The position numbers and the translations under genes are program-made. Of a DNA stretch of 64,000 nt, positions 36,028 through 45,895 are shown in pieces. This DNA is from Pseudomonadota bacterium (GTDB lineage: Bacteria > Pseudomonadota > Gammaproteobacteria > Burkholderiales > Burkholderiaceae_B). Location: assembly GCA_023427085.1 (NCBI GenBank), contig JAEZBO010000266.1, positions 36,307 through 100,306 on the forward strand, written 5' to 3'. The notes beneath the pieces were generated by a model. It searched no databases, was not told where the DNA came from, and was given only the letters and a program-made list of their open reading frames with translations. Every line of letters begins with the position of its first letter. Positions within the stretch are counted from its first letter, which is position 1.

Positions 36028-37767
36028 GTGAATGTAGAATCCCGGCCGAACGTATGGGTGACGTGGTCTCCAATAGATGTCCCTGCCCCAGGACTGGAGT
36101 CGGGCGTTGGATTCCTCATCAATTTGAAGTCCTCTGACGAGCCGCCTTACGCGAGTCGAAATGTGATACGGCCGTGTTCCGTGACGGCTCTTTCACGCCG
36201 ATCAGATCCTGCTAGCTTGTCTGCAAAGTTTGTTCTTCTGGGCGTTCCCGCCGAACCGACCCGCGAGGATCATTGGCGCGACAAAAGTTTAGACAGAACG
36301 AAGTGGATGCCGCTGGCTGATTTTCAGTTGAAATTTGGCAGACTCGTCCTGTCATTCGGCGATCGGTGGGCATACGAATACATCTTTCGCTTGTTCCCAC
36401 GCGAGGTCGCTTTGCGGCTGCTCCTGCTGACCAATGACCTGGCCACCCTAAACGAACTGCGCCCGAGCTCCCGAATCTTGCGCGATGTACAGACGTCGCC
36501 GCACGGTTTGTGGTCCCAGTTTTTCCGAGAGGATGAGGAGCGATTCGCGTTAATCGATTTTCGGCGCAGTATGGGCTACTGGCAGCGGTCGATGGCCCGC
36601 CTGGACCACGTCGAATCGCTCGCAGCTGAGGTTCCGCTATGGGGAGGGCAATTCGTGCTCCCTCTTCGGCTGAACTTTCCGGAGGTGCTAGGCCAGCGCC
36701 AGCTTCAGAATGTCATCATCGGTCCCAACGGTTCCGGTAAGACGAACCTCCTATTGGGACTGGCTAAATGCGTGGTGGATAACCGCGTGGAAGTCGGGCC
36801 CGATATAACTAGTACTTTTGGGTCTAACGCCCAACATAGCTACGGAAATCCGGAACCAATCCAAGTCGCTGTCTTTACCTATGAGCGCGCCATGTGGACA
36901 ACCCTTCGTCGGCGGGGCGTCTCGGTCTACGAGCAGGGCGTTCGTGCAAGCGACTGGCGCAAGCTGACACAGTTGGTCTATGAGATTCTTTCGTCGAGAT
37001 CGGAGAACAAGGATGGCCTTCGCGATCTCCGCCTGCTAGGGGAGATCCTCTCGAGATTCATCGATGTGAGCGAGTTGAGGTTTCCATTGCATCCGAGGTC
37101 GCCAGCAGCTCAGGATTCGTCGTGGATCGATCGCGACTATGGCAACCAGATTTCGCTTGAAGATTTGACATTAAGGCCCGAGCCGTTCATGGACGCGGTT
37201 GCGCGACTCGACCGTCGAAATGCTCCCTTCATGCGGACGAGCGACGGTCGAGACTACTCCCTCAGCTCAGGGGAGCGTAGCTTGGCACTGTTCTGTGCGC
37301 GGCTGATGATCGCTTCGCGTGACAGCGCGCTGGTCCTTATTGACGAGCCCGAAAATCACCTTCACCCGCGTTTTATCACGTTGATGGTCCAGACGCTCGC
37401 GCGCACATTGCAGGCTACCGGCTCTCGTGCGCTCATCGTCACCCATTCACCATTTGTGGTCCGCGAGTTCGAACGGAGCACGGTCAATGTGTTGAAGACG
37501 TCGGGCAAAGGTATTCCGGAAATGTTCAGGCCATCCTTGCAGACACTCGGCGGAGACGTGGCCATGATTTCCGACTACGTCTTCGAGGACGAGGGGATCC
37601 GCAAAGGTTTTCAGGAGAGTATCGATCGCGCCATTCGTGTCCAACAGCTCCAGGGCCCCCTTGCCGTACTGCAGAAAAAGGACCTAGCCGCGAGTTTGGG
37701 GGAAGATGCATTGAATTACTTGATCGGACTTTCGGAGGCCTCCAAAGCCGAGACCCCTGATGCCTAG
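36028..37767 (+). CDS. ABC/SMC-like ATPase of a Septu-type defence pair
   Basis: A 579-residue protein starting at GTG. A roughly 220-residue N-terminal region precedes the ATPase core: Walker A IGPNGSGKTN (231-240), ABC signature LSSGERS (412-418), Walker B ALVLIDEPENH (434-444) and the His switch VTHSP (471-475). This is the OLD/SMC-like organisation of PtuA. Its last 8 bases overlap an HNH nuclease gene, the gene order of Septu (ptuAB). In Septu the ATPase senses infection and releases the nuclease to cut nucleic acid. The long N-terminal region without recognised domain is unusual for PtuA and could be a sensor. Confidence 0.75.
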   Translation: MNVESRPNVWVTWSPIDVPAPGLESGVGFLINLKSSDEPPYASRNVIRPCSVTALSRRSDPASLSAKFVLLGVPAEPTREDHWRDKSLDRTKWMPLADFQLKFGRLVLSFGDRWAYEYIFRLFPREVALRLLLLTNDLATLNELRPSSRILRDVQTSPHGLWSQFFREDEERFALIDFRRSMGYWQRSMARLDHVESLAAEVPLWGGQFVLPLRLNFPEVLGQRQLQNVIIGPNGSGKTNLLLGLAKCVVDNRVEVGPDITSTFGSNAQHSYGNPEPIQVAVFTYERAMWTTLRRRGVSVYEQGVRASDWRKLTQLVYEILSSRSENKDGLRDLRLLGEILSRFIDVSELRFPLHPRSPAAQDSSWIDRDYGNQISLEDLTLRPEPFMDAVARLDRRNAPFMRTSDGRDYSLSSGERSLALFCARLMIASRDSALVLIDEPENHLHPRFITLMVQTLARTLQATGSRALIVTHSPFVVREFERSTVNVLKTSGKGIPEMFRPSLQTLGGDVAMISDYVFEDEGIRKGFQESIDRAIRVQQLQGPLAVLQKKDLAASLGEDALNYLIGLSEASKAETPDA

Positions 37768-38869
37768 CTCCATTCCCTATTTGAGGACGGTTGAAGACGA
37801 CCTCGTCGCGCTCGGGTTGTATGCACGTACCTATAAAGGCAAAAACTGGCGTGAGCGAGTCAGAAAGGCGTCGAGCGCTTATAAGGGTCTGAAATACCCC
37901 TTCGTCAATTACGGCAAGTTTTTCCAAACACCAAGGCGCTTGTTTCCTGCCAAGTTGAGAGGTCTCGCGAGCTTCTTGCACGACCTGTACGATTCTAAAG
38001 CTGAACCGTTCCGGTACATCGCGTCGATACGTGACCCGGAAAAAATTGGAGCCTGCCCATACTGCGGCCTGTCCAAGAACATTACCGTCGACCACTATCT
38101 ACCGAGGACCGATAGGGCGTTTCCACATTTATCATTTCTCTCGCTGAATCTCGTCCCATCCTGCTCGGACTGCCAAGGCTCAAAAAGTAGCTTTTATCCG
38201 AGAAAACCTGCCAGCAACCTCACGCCAGCGAAGGCTCGTAGGCATAAATTGAGGCTGAAACTTTGCAGTAAGAAGCAGGCCGACATCAAGATAGCTCGCC
38301 GAAGCAATGCCCATCCGTCACGTTCGCTTCGGTTCCGCAGCGACACGCCCCTGCGATCGAAGACGAGCGGGCAGATTGAAGAGACGCGTCGAATCATCCA
38401 TCCCTACCTTGATCGTTTCCTGCGCCGATGCGCTTTTGATATTGATTTGGCATGGACGGGCGGCCAACCTGAGATTGGTCGTTTCTTGTGGAAGCCGCAC
38501 CTGACGTCGGCACAACGCGCTCTGCTGGCCTTTCATCTCAGAACGTTAAAAGTAAAGAGTCGGGCACGCGGAATCATCAGGCGCCGGTATCGTGCTTTTG
38601 TGAAGGTGCTTGCAGGAAAGAATCTCAGCGAGGGAGAGATCGCGAACCATCTCCGGCTGAGGCTGGCCAGCGTCAACGAGGAAACCGGCATCGCGAACTC
38701 AATCGAGGCAAAGTGTCTGGAAGCGCTCTTGCACGATCCGGCTGCCCTTGCGGGCCTGGTCACTGCTTCTTCCATTCCAAAACTGAGTCCGCTGGTGCTA
38801 GTTGCGACCGCTGTGCCGCACGTAGTAAAGGTCCGCCGGCGCCGCAAGGCGCGGGACTTTATTTATTGA
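37760..38869 (+). CDS. HNH endonuclease, PtuB-like partner of the upstream ATPase
   Basis: A 369-residue protein. The HNH site is intact: ACPYCGL (C99, C102), NITVDHYLP (D111, H112), LNLVPSCSDCQ (N130, C135, C138), a zinc-supported HNH as in PtuB of Septu. The C-terminal 200 residues are basic and helical. It overlaps the ATPase gene by 8 bp, so the pair is translationally coupled. Related pairs also serve as effector modules of some retrons, but no reverse transcriptase is nearby here. Confidence 0.8.
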   Translation: MPSSIPYLRTVEDDLVALGLYARTYKGKNWRERVRKASSAYKGLKYPFVNYGKFFQTPRRLFPAKLRGLASFLHDLYDSKAEPFRYIASIRDPEKIGACPYCGLSKNITVDHYLPRTDRAFPHLSFLSLNLVPSCSDCQGSKSSFYPRKPASNLTPAKARRHKLRLKLCSKKQADIKIARRSNAHPSRSLRFRSDTPLRSKTSGQIEETRRIIHPYLDRFLRRCAFDIDLAWTGGQPEIGRFLWKPHLTSAQRALLAFHLRTLKVKSRARGIIRRRYRAFVKVLAGKNLSEGEIANHLRLRLASVNEETGIANSIEAKCLEALLHDPAALAGLVTASSIPKLSPLVLVATAVPHVVKVRRRRKARDFIY

Positions 38870-39003
38870 CGCCCGGGCCAATTCGGTTAGGCCTCCGCTG
38901 GAGCTACGGCTTGTGGGGAGCTTAGGCCGTAGTGGGGTTTGCCATGAGGACTGTGATACAACGGCTCGTCCTCGATCACCAGATGTTTGACGCGACGGCG
39001 CGC

Positions 39004-39246
39004 CTAAGTCAAATGCGCGCTTTCACCAACGTGCCAAATCCAACGGGCGCGGCGGCGGCGGGTAGCGTAGCTGTAGGTGAGCACATGGCTATGCTCCCAC
39101 TCGCCCGCAGAGAAGACGCAGTCACATGGCACAAACACGCGGTCGAAGATGACCACGGCCGTCGCCTGACCGTACTTGCGGGAGAGGCAGAAGCGTGCTG
39201 ATCCTCCCGAAGCGTAGGGGCCTTGCAGCGGATTGCGGCCAACGAC
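39004..39246 (-). pseudogene. Fragment resembling a 4-hydroxyphenylacetate 3-hydroxylase (HpaB-type) gene
   Basis: The leftward frame reads about 80 residues including ATAVVIFDRVFVPCDCVF and SAGEWEHSHVLTYSYAT, similar to the HpaB/4-hydroxybutyryl-CoA dehydratase family, and ends in a stop at 39006. A stop also closes it upstream near 39247, and no further match follows. It looks like a leftover of a gene destroyed by earlier insertions or deletions in the island. Family assignment is from memory of the pattern. The stretch 38870-39003 shows no gene. Confidence 0.45.
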
Positions 39247-39334
39247 TCAAATTGCAGGCTGTTGCCGCAATTCACCGCAATTCGGGATCACTCGAAAACG
39301 AGCCGTGGACTGGCTCTCTCATACCCGAAGTAGC

Positions 39335-40399
39335 TCAGCGCTGGCCTGAAGGAGCACGGAAATTCTTGGTGAAATAATTGATCACCTCGTCTGCTTGCGT
39401 CCCGGCGCGAAATTTACGCTGGGCTTCGAAGTCGATCGACGGGACGAGGTGGATGAACTGATCGGGCGTATAGGCCCCCAACACTGCGCTACCGTCGATG
39501 CCAGCTTCACGAAGTCCCGTGACCACTTTGGCTGCCTCAATGGTTGCGCCAATCATGACGTCGGCGATTTGTACCGCTGGACTGGCCATCGAATCGACTT
39601 GCGTCACGGCCTGCAACTTCAGTGGAAACTTAATCCTGGCGATCTCAGATTGCTGAAACTCAGCCACTTGGTCGTGGTCGATGTACTGCTGCAGGAGGTC
39701 GTGGTACGTCAGCAGATTCTTCGAGCGGTCATGCTCAACGCGATACGGTCCACGTGCCAACTCCTCCATGCGAGAAATGAGGGATTGGAGTACAACCAGA
39801 GCTGCGTCCGTGGTCACGCCTGGCGTTGCGATTGCGCTCAAGCAATCAGAATCCACGTATTGCGCCAGCGGCCCAAGAGCATAAGAAAGCTGCTGCCAGC
39901 GTGTCTTGCGTGCTGCGTTGACCAGGTCCCGAAGGCTTTCGGGGGTCTTCTCCTTCATCGCGCGCTGGAAAGCAGCCAGCAGACCCTCGAAGGCTTCGCG
40001 GCCTAGCAATGTAGGGCCCACGGTGTAGAGCAGAGACGCAAGACCGTAGTTCTGCCCGTTCTCGTAGAAATTTAGCCCACGCTTGTAATAAAACGGCTCA
40101 ACACCGTAGTCCAGAAACATGAGCAGTAGCAGGTAGCGCTTGTCGCAGACATACGAGACACACTTGTACCCTTCAAGCACATCACGCTGTAGTGCCAGGA
40201 TCCGAGGATGATTGCTCTGGCGGCGTGTCAGGGAGCTGTACTGCAGTTCATCAGCCTGAAGGCGGGGAAAGTGCTCCTTGATGAGTCTCGCCGCATCGTC
40301 ATCGCCAATGGCAAGTGCGGTAGCACCTTGGAAGGGCTGATCAACGTTGAGCAAGTCGAATCCCGTGTAGCCGCTTTCGTCGATGCGGAAGCATTCCAT
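39335..40399 (-). CDS. DUF3800-family protein (RNase H-like, putative defence)
   Basis: A 354-residue protein that opens with RIDESGYTGFDLLNVDQPFQ, the DUF3800 hallmark in which the DES aspartate starts an RNase H-like active site; a second acidic position is likely in QIADVMIGA (the D). DUF3800 proteins are common in defence islands and mobile elements and are thought to act on nucleic acids, but the activity is unproved. AAGGAG precedes the ATG at the right distance. It is divergent from the SIR2-HerA pair with a 318-bp gap, so it could be a separate single-gene system or an accessory of that pair. Confidence 0.75.
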   Translation of the reverse strand: MECFRIDESGYTGFDLLNVDQPFQGATALAIGDDDAARLIKEHFPRLQADELQYSSLTRRQSNHPRILALQRDVLEGYKCVSYVCDKRYLLLLMFLDYGVEPFYYKRGLNFYENGQNYGLASLLYTVGPTLLGREAFEGLLAAFQRAMKEKTPESLRDLVNAARKTRWQQLSYALGPLAQYVDSDCLSAIATPGVTTDAALVVLQSLISRMEELARGPYRVEHDRSKNLLTYHDLLQQYIDHDQVAEFQQSEIARIKFPLKLQAVTQVDSMASPAVQIADVMIGATIEAAKVVTGLREAGIDGSAVLGAYTPDQFIHLVPSIDFEAQRKFRAGTQADEVINYFTKNFRAPSGQR

Positions 40400-40717
40400 G
40401 TCGGCTCCTTGAACGTTATGGCTGCTGATCAGATCTATCGTATGTTCAACCTAGTATGAATCAATCTTCCAAGCCTAAGTGCTTCCATATGACCGGCAAG
40501 GGATTCGATTTGCGGTTTGGTGGGCAGCAGGCAAGGTGGGCTGGCCGCTCGCAGGCGGTGAGAATCCCGCCATTGCATCGACTAGCTTTTGAACCCGAGT
40601 ATCCCCGAGCAGCGGGGTACCCACCCGGATCTCCTCCACGCGGTGCGCCGTCTCATGCACAATGAGATACAAACAACGCAAAGCTAGCCATCCGGCTGCT
40701 TCCTGGGAGGCCCCGTC
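40400..40717. other. Divergent gap between the DUF3800 and SIR2 genes
   Basis: Likely holds both promoters. Short ORFs cover it on both strands, but none has a ribosome site or recognisable sequence. Just before the SIR2 start is GGGAGG, a strong ribosome site. Confidence 0.4.
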
Positions 40718-41968
40718 GTGCAAGTTCTGAGTTCGAAGACCAACGGTCAGTGGTTGGCCGTCGCCCCGCCGCTTCCGCCGGTCCCCGGCGCCGCTCAAGC
40801 GGCTGCACCCGTCCCTGAAGACCCGGCGAACGCGGAAGCCAAGCGCGCACTGTCTGACGTCGTGCGATGCGGCAATCTAGTCGTGCTTGCTGGCCTGGGG
40901 ACGTCGCTCTGCGTGCAACCGGTATTCGCCAATGGCCCAAAGGCGCCCACCATGGCAAACCTGTGGCAACAAATTGGCGCCCTGCAGGATGCAGCGGCGG
41001 TTGCGGTCAATCCGAACGGCCCGAACTTTCAGGAGCTACTTGCCCTAGTAGGGCATCCTCCTGCGAAGACTGACATCGAGGCGCTGATGTCTCGATGCCG
41101 TCTGGCCGAGTCATTCTTGACTGGTGCCAATAAGGATGAGGTGACGAAGTTTGTTGCCCTTGCTGAGGCACACATCATTGCCGCCACCAACTTCGTCGTG
41201 TTTAACCACCCTTTGCCAGTTCACGCCGAATTTCTGCGGCGTACCGCACGTCGTCCGCAGCGCAAGTCGCGCATGAAGGTGTTCACCACCAACTATGATC
41301 GATGCTACGAGGAAGCTGGACGGCAGGGCCGATACGTTGTCGTCGACGGCTTCTCGCATACCGTCCCGCCGACTTTCGATGCCATTCACTTCAGCTATGA
41401 GACCGTGCGCCGTCTGGGCGACACCGAGTCGTTCGACCCAATTCCGAATTGCTTTCACTTGTACAAGCTCCATGGTTCTGTCGATTGGCAGCGCCAGGAG
41501 CCTTCAGGAGAAATCACGAAGTGGACCGCTGTTGGCAAGCCGGTATTGATCTACCCGAGGAACTCGAAGTACGAACTGGCATTCGAGCAACCCTACCTTG
41601 AGATGATTGGAGCATTCCAGACGGCAGTGCGCGAGCAGGACACAGGGCTGCTCGTAGTGGGCTTCGGCTTCAACGACAACCATTTGGCAGAGCCAATCAT
41701 GTCAGCTATCCGATCCAACCTATCCATGAAGATCGTTGTAGTAAGTCCAGGTCTTGCCCCGTGGAATAACGGTGCCAATCAAGGGCTTGGGGAATGCGGT
41801 AGTAATAAATATTTGGGCCAGCTGAAAAGCCTTGCTGCCGCTGGCGACGCACGGATCACGCTGCTCAACTGCGGCTTCGAGGAGATGTTGCAGTTCGTGC
41901 CCGACCTCGTAGCTGAAACTGACCTTGAACGCCACGTTGCTCGACTGCGCAACATCGGTGCAGCATGA
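40718..41968 (+). CDS. SIR2-domain protein of a SIR2-HerA defence pair
   Basis: A 416-residue SIR2-like protein. The NAD-binding loop is VVLAGLGTSL (55-64), with FTTNYD (189-194), YKLHGSVDW (the catalytic-type His at 252) and VVGFGFNDNH further on, matching the SIR2 domains used as NADases in defence. The GTG start follows GGGAGG by 7 bases. Its stop overlaps the HerA gene by four bases (ATGA). In SIR2-HerA systems the two proteins form a large complex that degrades NAD+ and acts on DNA after infection; this pair fits that description. Confidence 0.85.
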   Translation: MQVLSSKTNGQWLAVAPPLPPVPGAAQAAAPVPEDPANAEAKRALSDVVRCGNLVVLAGLGTSLCVQPVFANGPKAPTMANLWQQIGALQDAAAVAVNPNGPNFQELLALVGHPPAKTDIEALMSRCRLAESFLTGANKDEVTKFVALAEAHIIAATNFVVFNHPLPVHAEFLRRTARRPQRKSRMKVFTTNYDRCYEEAGRQGRYVVVDGFSHTVPPTFDAIHFSYETVRRLGDTESFDPIPNCFHLYKLHGSVDWQRQEPSGEITKWTAVGKPVLIYPRNSKYELAFEQPYLEMIGAFQTAVREQDTGLLVVGFGFNDNHLAEPIMSAIRSNLSMKIVVVSPGLAPWNNGANQGLGECGSNKYLGQLKSLAAAGDARITLLNCGFEEMLQFVPDLVAETDLERHVARLRNIGAA

Positions 41969-43668
41969 GCGGGCTCGTCGTATCACCGTTCGATAGGCAG
42001 CGCTACGTTGGTTCGGTCTGCACGGTGAGGCCGGCGACGGCCGAGGTTAACTTGCCATTCGCGCCAGGCCCGGGAAGCACCCATGTCGCCGGTTACCCGC
42101 TGCAGCGAGGTCAGGTCGGGGAGTTCGTTGTGATTGAGGGAGAGGAGCATGCCGTGCTCGGCCGCTTGATCGAGACTAGGCTGCCTGAGCGTGACCGCTT
42201 AACCGTTGAGCCGACGCGTGAGGCGGAACAACGGCCTAATGCCATAGGTGTAGTTCAGCTATTGAGCGCCATTGACCTTGAAACTGGCCTCCCCTTGCGT
42301 GGCGTACCTATCTCGCCACGCATTGGCCAGCACGTCTTCTCGGCTCATCCATTGGTCGTGAAACAAGTCGTCGAAGGTGCTACCACGCCGGAAGCTCGAC
42401 GCATTAACCTTGCCAGGTTCCCGCATGCCCGGGACACCTTGGTCTCGCTATCGCCGAGCCAGCTATTGGGTCGGCACTGCGCAGTGCTTGGCGCCACAGG
42501 CGGTGGCAAGAGTTGGACTCTTGCGCTTCTCGTCGAGGAGATCGCGCGACTTGGCGGGAAGGCGATTCTGTTCGATGCGACAGGCGAGTTCCAAACGCAG
42601 GTCCGCCCTGGAATCACGCACGTGCACCTTGGGGGGCGTAAGGCTCACCAGAACGATCCAAGGCGCTTTCTGAGCTACCCGTATTGGGAACTGACGGAAT
42701 CCGACCTCTTTGTCTTGCTGCGACCAAGTCCAGGCGTTCAGGCGCCGAAGCTGAAGGAAGCGTTGCGCAGCCTGAAAGTTGCGCACTTGATTCCTGGCAT
42801 GGCCGCGAACGGACTAATCCGCAAGTCGGGTGCTGCAAGGCAGCCTTTCGAGGCCGCGTGCGTGCAACATGGACTTGCGCTGAGGCGGCCTGGTGTCTAT
42901 TTCGACATTGGGCAGCTTTCGAATCAGATTTGGGAAGAGTGCATCTGGCCGTCGGGTTTCAACGCGGCACAGGCCGGAAATTGGGGGGGCGCGAATGCGA
43001 ACGAGCAGTCTGCGTGTGCCACGCTCATGTCTCGGATTGAGAGCGAGCTCGCCTCGCCCAATCTAGAGTGCCTGTTCGCACCAAATGACCTGGAGCCACT
43101 GCCAGGTGTCGTCGAAGCGTTCTTAGCGGACCCGGCGCAGCGGGTGCTGCGAATCAGCCTGGAATATCTCTCCTTTGAGCATAACGCGCGTGAGGTGGTA
43201 GCGAACGCGGTTGGGCGCTATCTCTTGGGCTTGGCGCGCCAGGGGCGGTTCATGGCCAATCCAGTCGTGACGCTGCTTGACGAAGCACATCAGTTCCTAG
43301 ACAAGTCGGTCGGCGATGATTTCTCCAAGGCAGACTTGGACGCGTTTGGACTGATTGCTAAGGAAGGCCGGAAGTATTCGTTGACCTGCGTTCTGGCCAC
43401 CCAGCGGCCGCGGGACATCCCCGAGGATGTGCTGAGCCAAATGGGCATGTTCATCGTCCACAGGCTCATCAATGAGCGGGATCGGAACGTCGTAGAGAAG
43501 GCTTGTGGCGACCTGGATGCTTCTGCCGCGGCATTCCTGCCGATTCTGGGGCCAGGTGAGGCTATGGTGGTCGGTGTCAGTTCGCCAATGCCGCTGCCTG
43601 TTGCCATCAATCGACCTGCACGGCCGCCTTCCTCAAGGTCTGCAGACTACGAAAACCTATGGGGCTAG
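41965..43668 (+). CDS. HerA-family hexameric ATPase/translocase of the SIR2-HerA pair
   Basis: A 567-residue HerA/FtsK-like ATPase: an N-terminal HAS-barrel region (about 1-130), Walker A LGATGGGKSWT (175-185), Walker B VVTLLDEAHQF (about 428-438), and the sensor region LATQRPRDIPEDVLSQ followed by an arginine finger near NERDRN. It begins inside the stop of the SIR2 gene, so they are co-translated. HerA forms a hexameric DNA translocase and is the scaffold of the defence complex. Intact. Confidence 0.85.
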   Translation: MSGLVVSPFDRQRYVGSVCTVRPATAEVNLPFAPGPGSTHVAGYPLQRGQVGEFVVIEGEEHAVLGRLIETRLPERDRLTVEPTREAEQRPNAIGVVQLLSAIDLETGLPLRGVPISPRIGQHVFSAHPLVVKQVVEGATTPEARRINLARFPHARDTLVSLSPSQLLGRHCAVLGATGGGKSWTLALLVEEIARLGGKAILFDATGEFQTQVRPGITHVHLGGRKAHQNDPRRFLSYPYWELTESDLFVLLRPSPGVQAPKLKEALRSLKVAHLIPGMAANGLIRKSGAARQPFEAACVQHGLALRRPGVYFDIGQLSNQIWEECIWPSGFNAAQAGNWGGANANEQSACATLMSRIESELASPNLECLFAPNDLEPLPGVVEAFLADPAQRVLRISLEYLSFEHNAREVVANAVGRYLLGLARQGRFMANPVVTLLDEAHQFLDKSVGDDFSKADLDAFGLIAKEGRKYSLTCVLATQRPRDIPEDVLSQMGMFIVHRLINERDRNVVEKACGDLDASAAAFLPILGPGEAMVVGVSSPMPLPVAINRPARPPSSRSADYENLWG

Positions 43669-44031
43669 GCAATAGGGACGAACCACTTACACCAAGCGCT
43701 TCGCCGTGCTGGGTCACCCAGGCGTAAGTCCGGGCGACATCAACACAGCGACCGTAATGGCTTGGTGATGAATTCTGCGCTAACCATTAGTTTCGCGTCA
43801 GGATGAAGAGTTACTGGACGTCGTTTGCGCCAAATTCCTCGTGCAAGAACAGAGTGTAACAGGCTAGCGATTGACTAGCGTGACATTGAGTCACGGAAGA
43901 AGAGCTTATCTTGAAATCCTAAGTTATTGATTTAATTGAATTTCAATATGGGATTAGCAAAAAAACAGCCGAGGAATATGTTATGTTTTTTTTTATAAAT
44001 AGCGCTGTGTGACATTACAAACGACAGAGAC
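43669..44031. other. Intergenic gap with AT-rich promoter region
   Basis: No gene is visible. The second half (43910-44010) is strongly AT-rich and contains the palindrome ATTGAA-T-TTCAAT at 43935-43947 and an A7/T9 pair, fitting the promoter and operator of the gene at 44032. Confidence 0.5.
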
Positions 44032-45671
44032 ATGAGTAGCGAAATTTCCGCCCTATTGGCGGCGAATGGCCCGATGACTAGTGGCGCCCTTGCCGCTGCA
44101 TTGGCAACCAACCTCAACATCAGCCCGGCGGCCGCCCGCAAGCGGATCGAGCGACGTGCTCCGCCGGTCCGCGCGGTGAAGCTGGTCCTCCCACGTGGCG
44201 CCCAGGTTTTTTACCTGGAGAGTCAATATGGAAGCCCGAAGTTCTGGGATTGTCTAGCCGAGGCGCTGATGCGCGGAAATGGGGCTTACGCCCGCGCCAT
44301 CCGAGCGCTAATTGGCCGAGGCGGGATCATTCCTGCCAGCCACTTTGCAGCCGCTGCAGGCACCTCCAGTGGCCAGCGGCAGATTCCTGCAGACGAGGTG
44401 GTCAAGCGGCTTGTGGATGCCGAGCTGCTCCAGATCGTGGAAATGCCCGGGCTCGGGTCTTGCGTGGCGTTCGCCCGTGGCGAGACCTACATTGATGACC
44501 GCTTTCCCGAGGTGCGCGCGCGACTCATTGAGGAGAAGGTGCTTCTGCAGTCCATCCAAGAATGGGCAGCCAAGCTCGGCTTCGGCAGCTTCCACTCGTT
44601 CAAGCTGCGTGCGTCTGATACCGAGAACCTTCCGTCGGTCGGGCGATTTACTTGGGATTTGACAGCGCCTTCGTTCCTCGCCCTTTGCCCAACTGGTCCG
44701 ACCCGGCAAAGCCGAAGCCTGGCTTCCTCGTCGTCGACGTGCTCTTGACCGATGTGGTGGGCGTGGCTGACGTCAGCCCGTTTCTCTACAAGTGCACCTC
44801 GCTGCGGCAGTTCGGCGGAGTGGGCCGCTGTTTGCAGTTCTTCGTAGCTAACCGCTATTCGAAGGAGGCTCTGGACCATATTCGACGGGCCGGCATCGTG
44901 CCGGCCACGCCGGAAACGTTGTTTGGCACTGAGGTCGCGAAAGCACTTCTAATGTTGCTGCGGACGCTTGGTGAAGCCGCAGATAAGGCGGTCGACCCGG
45001 TCTTGTTCAGCGAGCTGTTCGAGCGGTTAGGCAAGGCAGAAGGTGCTGTGGGCACTTTGCGCGGCGCGCTGTTCGAATACGTTGTTGCTGAGGTCGTCCG
45101 GCAACTCGATCCGCCGGCCGATATCACCATGAACAGGATTTACCGAGAGGGTGGCAAAGACGTGGCCGAGGTTGATGTTCTGCTCATCGTCAAGAACCGA
45201 TACATCCGCTTCATCGAATGTAAGGGTCTCCTGCCGGGCAATTTACTCAGCGACGAAGAAGTCGAAAAATGGCTGAACAGGCGTATTCCAGTGGTGCTCG
45301 CTCAGACGCGCAGAGACAATGTCTTGTCCAAGCTTGACCATCGGTTCGAGCTATGGGTGACTGGCGAGCTGACTGCAGAGGCTAAAGGCATGATTGAGGC
45401 CGCCCAGGCTCGAGCAAGCCTGAAGGGCTATTCCATCCAAGTGTTTTACGCTGCCGACATCGAACGACAAGTTGGCTTGGTCAGGGACTCGTCCTTGCTC
45501 AAGGTGGTTGAGCAGCACTTCCTCAACGCGCCGATGGCTTTTTCGGACGCTGTTATCAACCCGCGCGGCAAACGGAGCTTTCCGCAGAACCTGATCGGCG
45601 TTGACGATGTAAAAACCGAGGCAGCGGTCACACTGCCCTCGCCGACTCCGCCTGCTTTGTCAGCGCGTTGA
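44032..45671 (+). pseudogene. HTH plus PD-(D/E)XK-like nuclease gene broken by a frameshift near 44676
   Basis: One gene of about 545 codons appears as two overlapping frames. Frame 1 (from 44032) has a winged-helix-like N-terminus (MTSGALAAALATNLNISPAAARKRI) and reads naturally to FTWDLTAPSF near 44676, then turns into Ser-rich nonsense. The continuation is in the next frame (PLPNWSDPAKPKPGF) to 45671, and holds a restriction-endonuclease-like site: EVDVLLIV followed by RFIECKG (D and E-x-K) after LRGALFEYVV. A short TTCG repeat at the break suggests contraction by slippage, or a sequencing error. It stands alone downstream of SIR2-HerA and would be a single-gene nuclease defence candidate. 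Confidence 0.7.
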
Positions 45672-45895
45672 CGATTTCGACCGCATTCGAGAGTATCCGC
45701 GAGTCGCTGGAGGCCCTGCAGACATTGGGCTGGCCGCGCCCACATGAGGTACTAGAAAGGAGTCGCGTGGGAGACGGACAGCGGCATTCTTTATTTCGCG
45801 CCCTCTCGGCGTGATCTTCAACGAGGAAATCTTACTTCCGACTACGACGCTTTTGCGAGTATTGCCGTCCGCTGGGCGCTTGCACCGCGAGCGAT

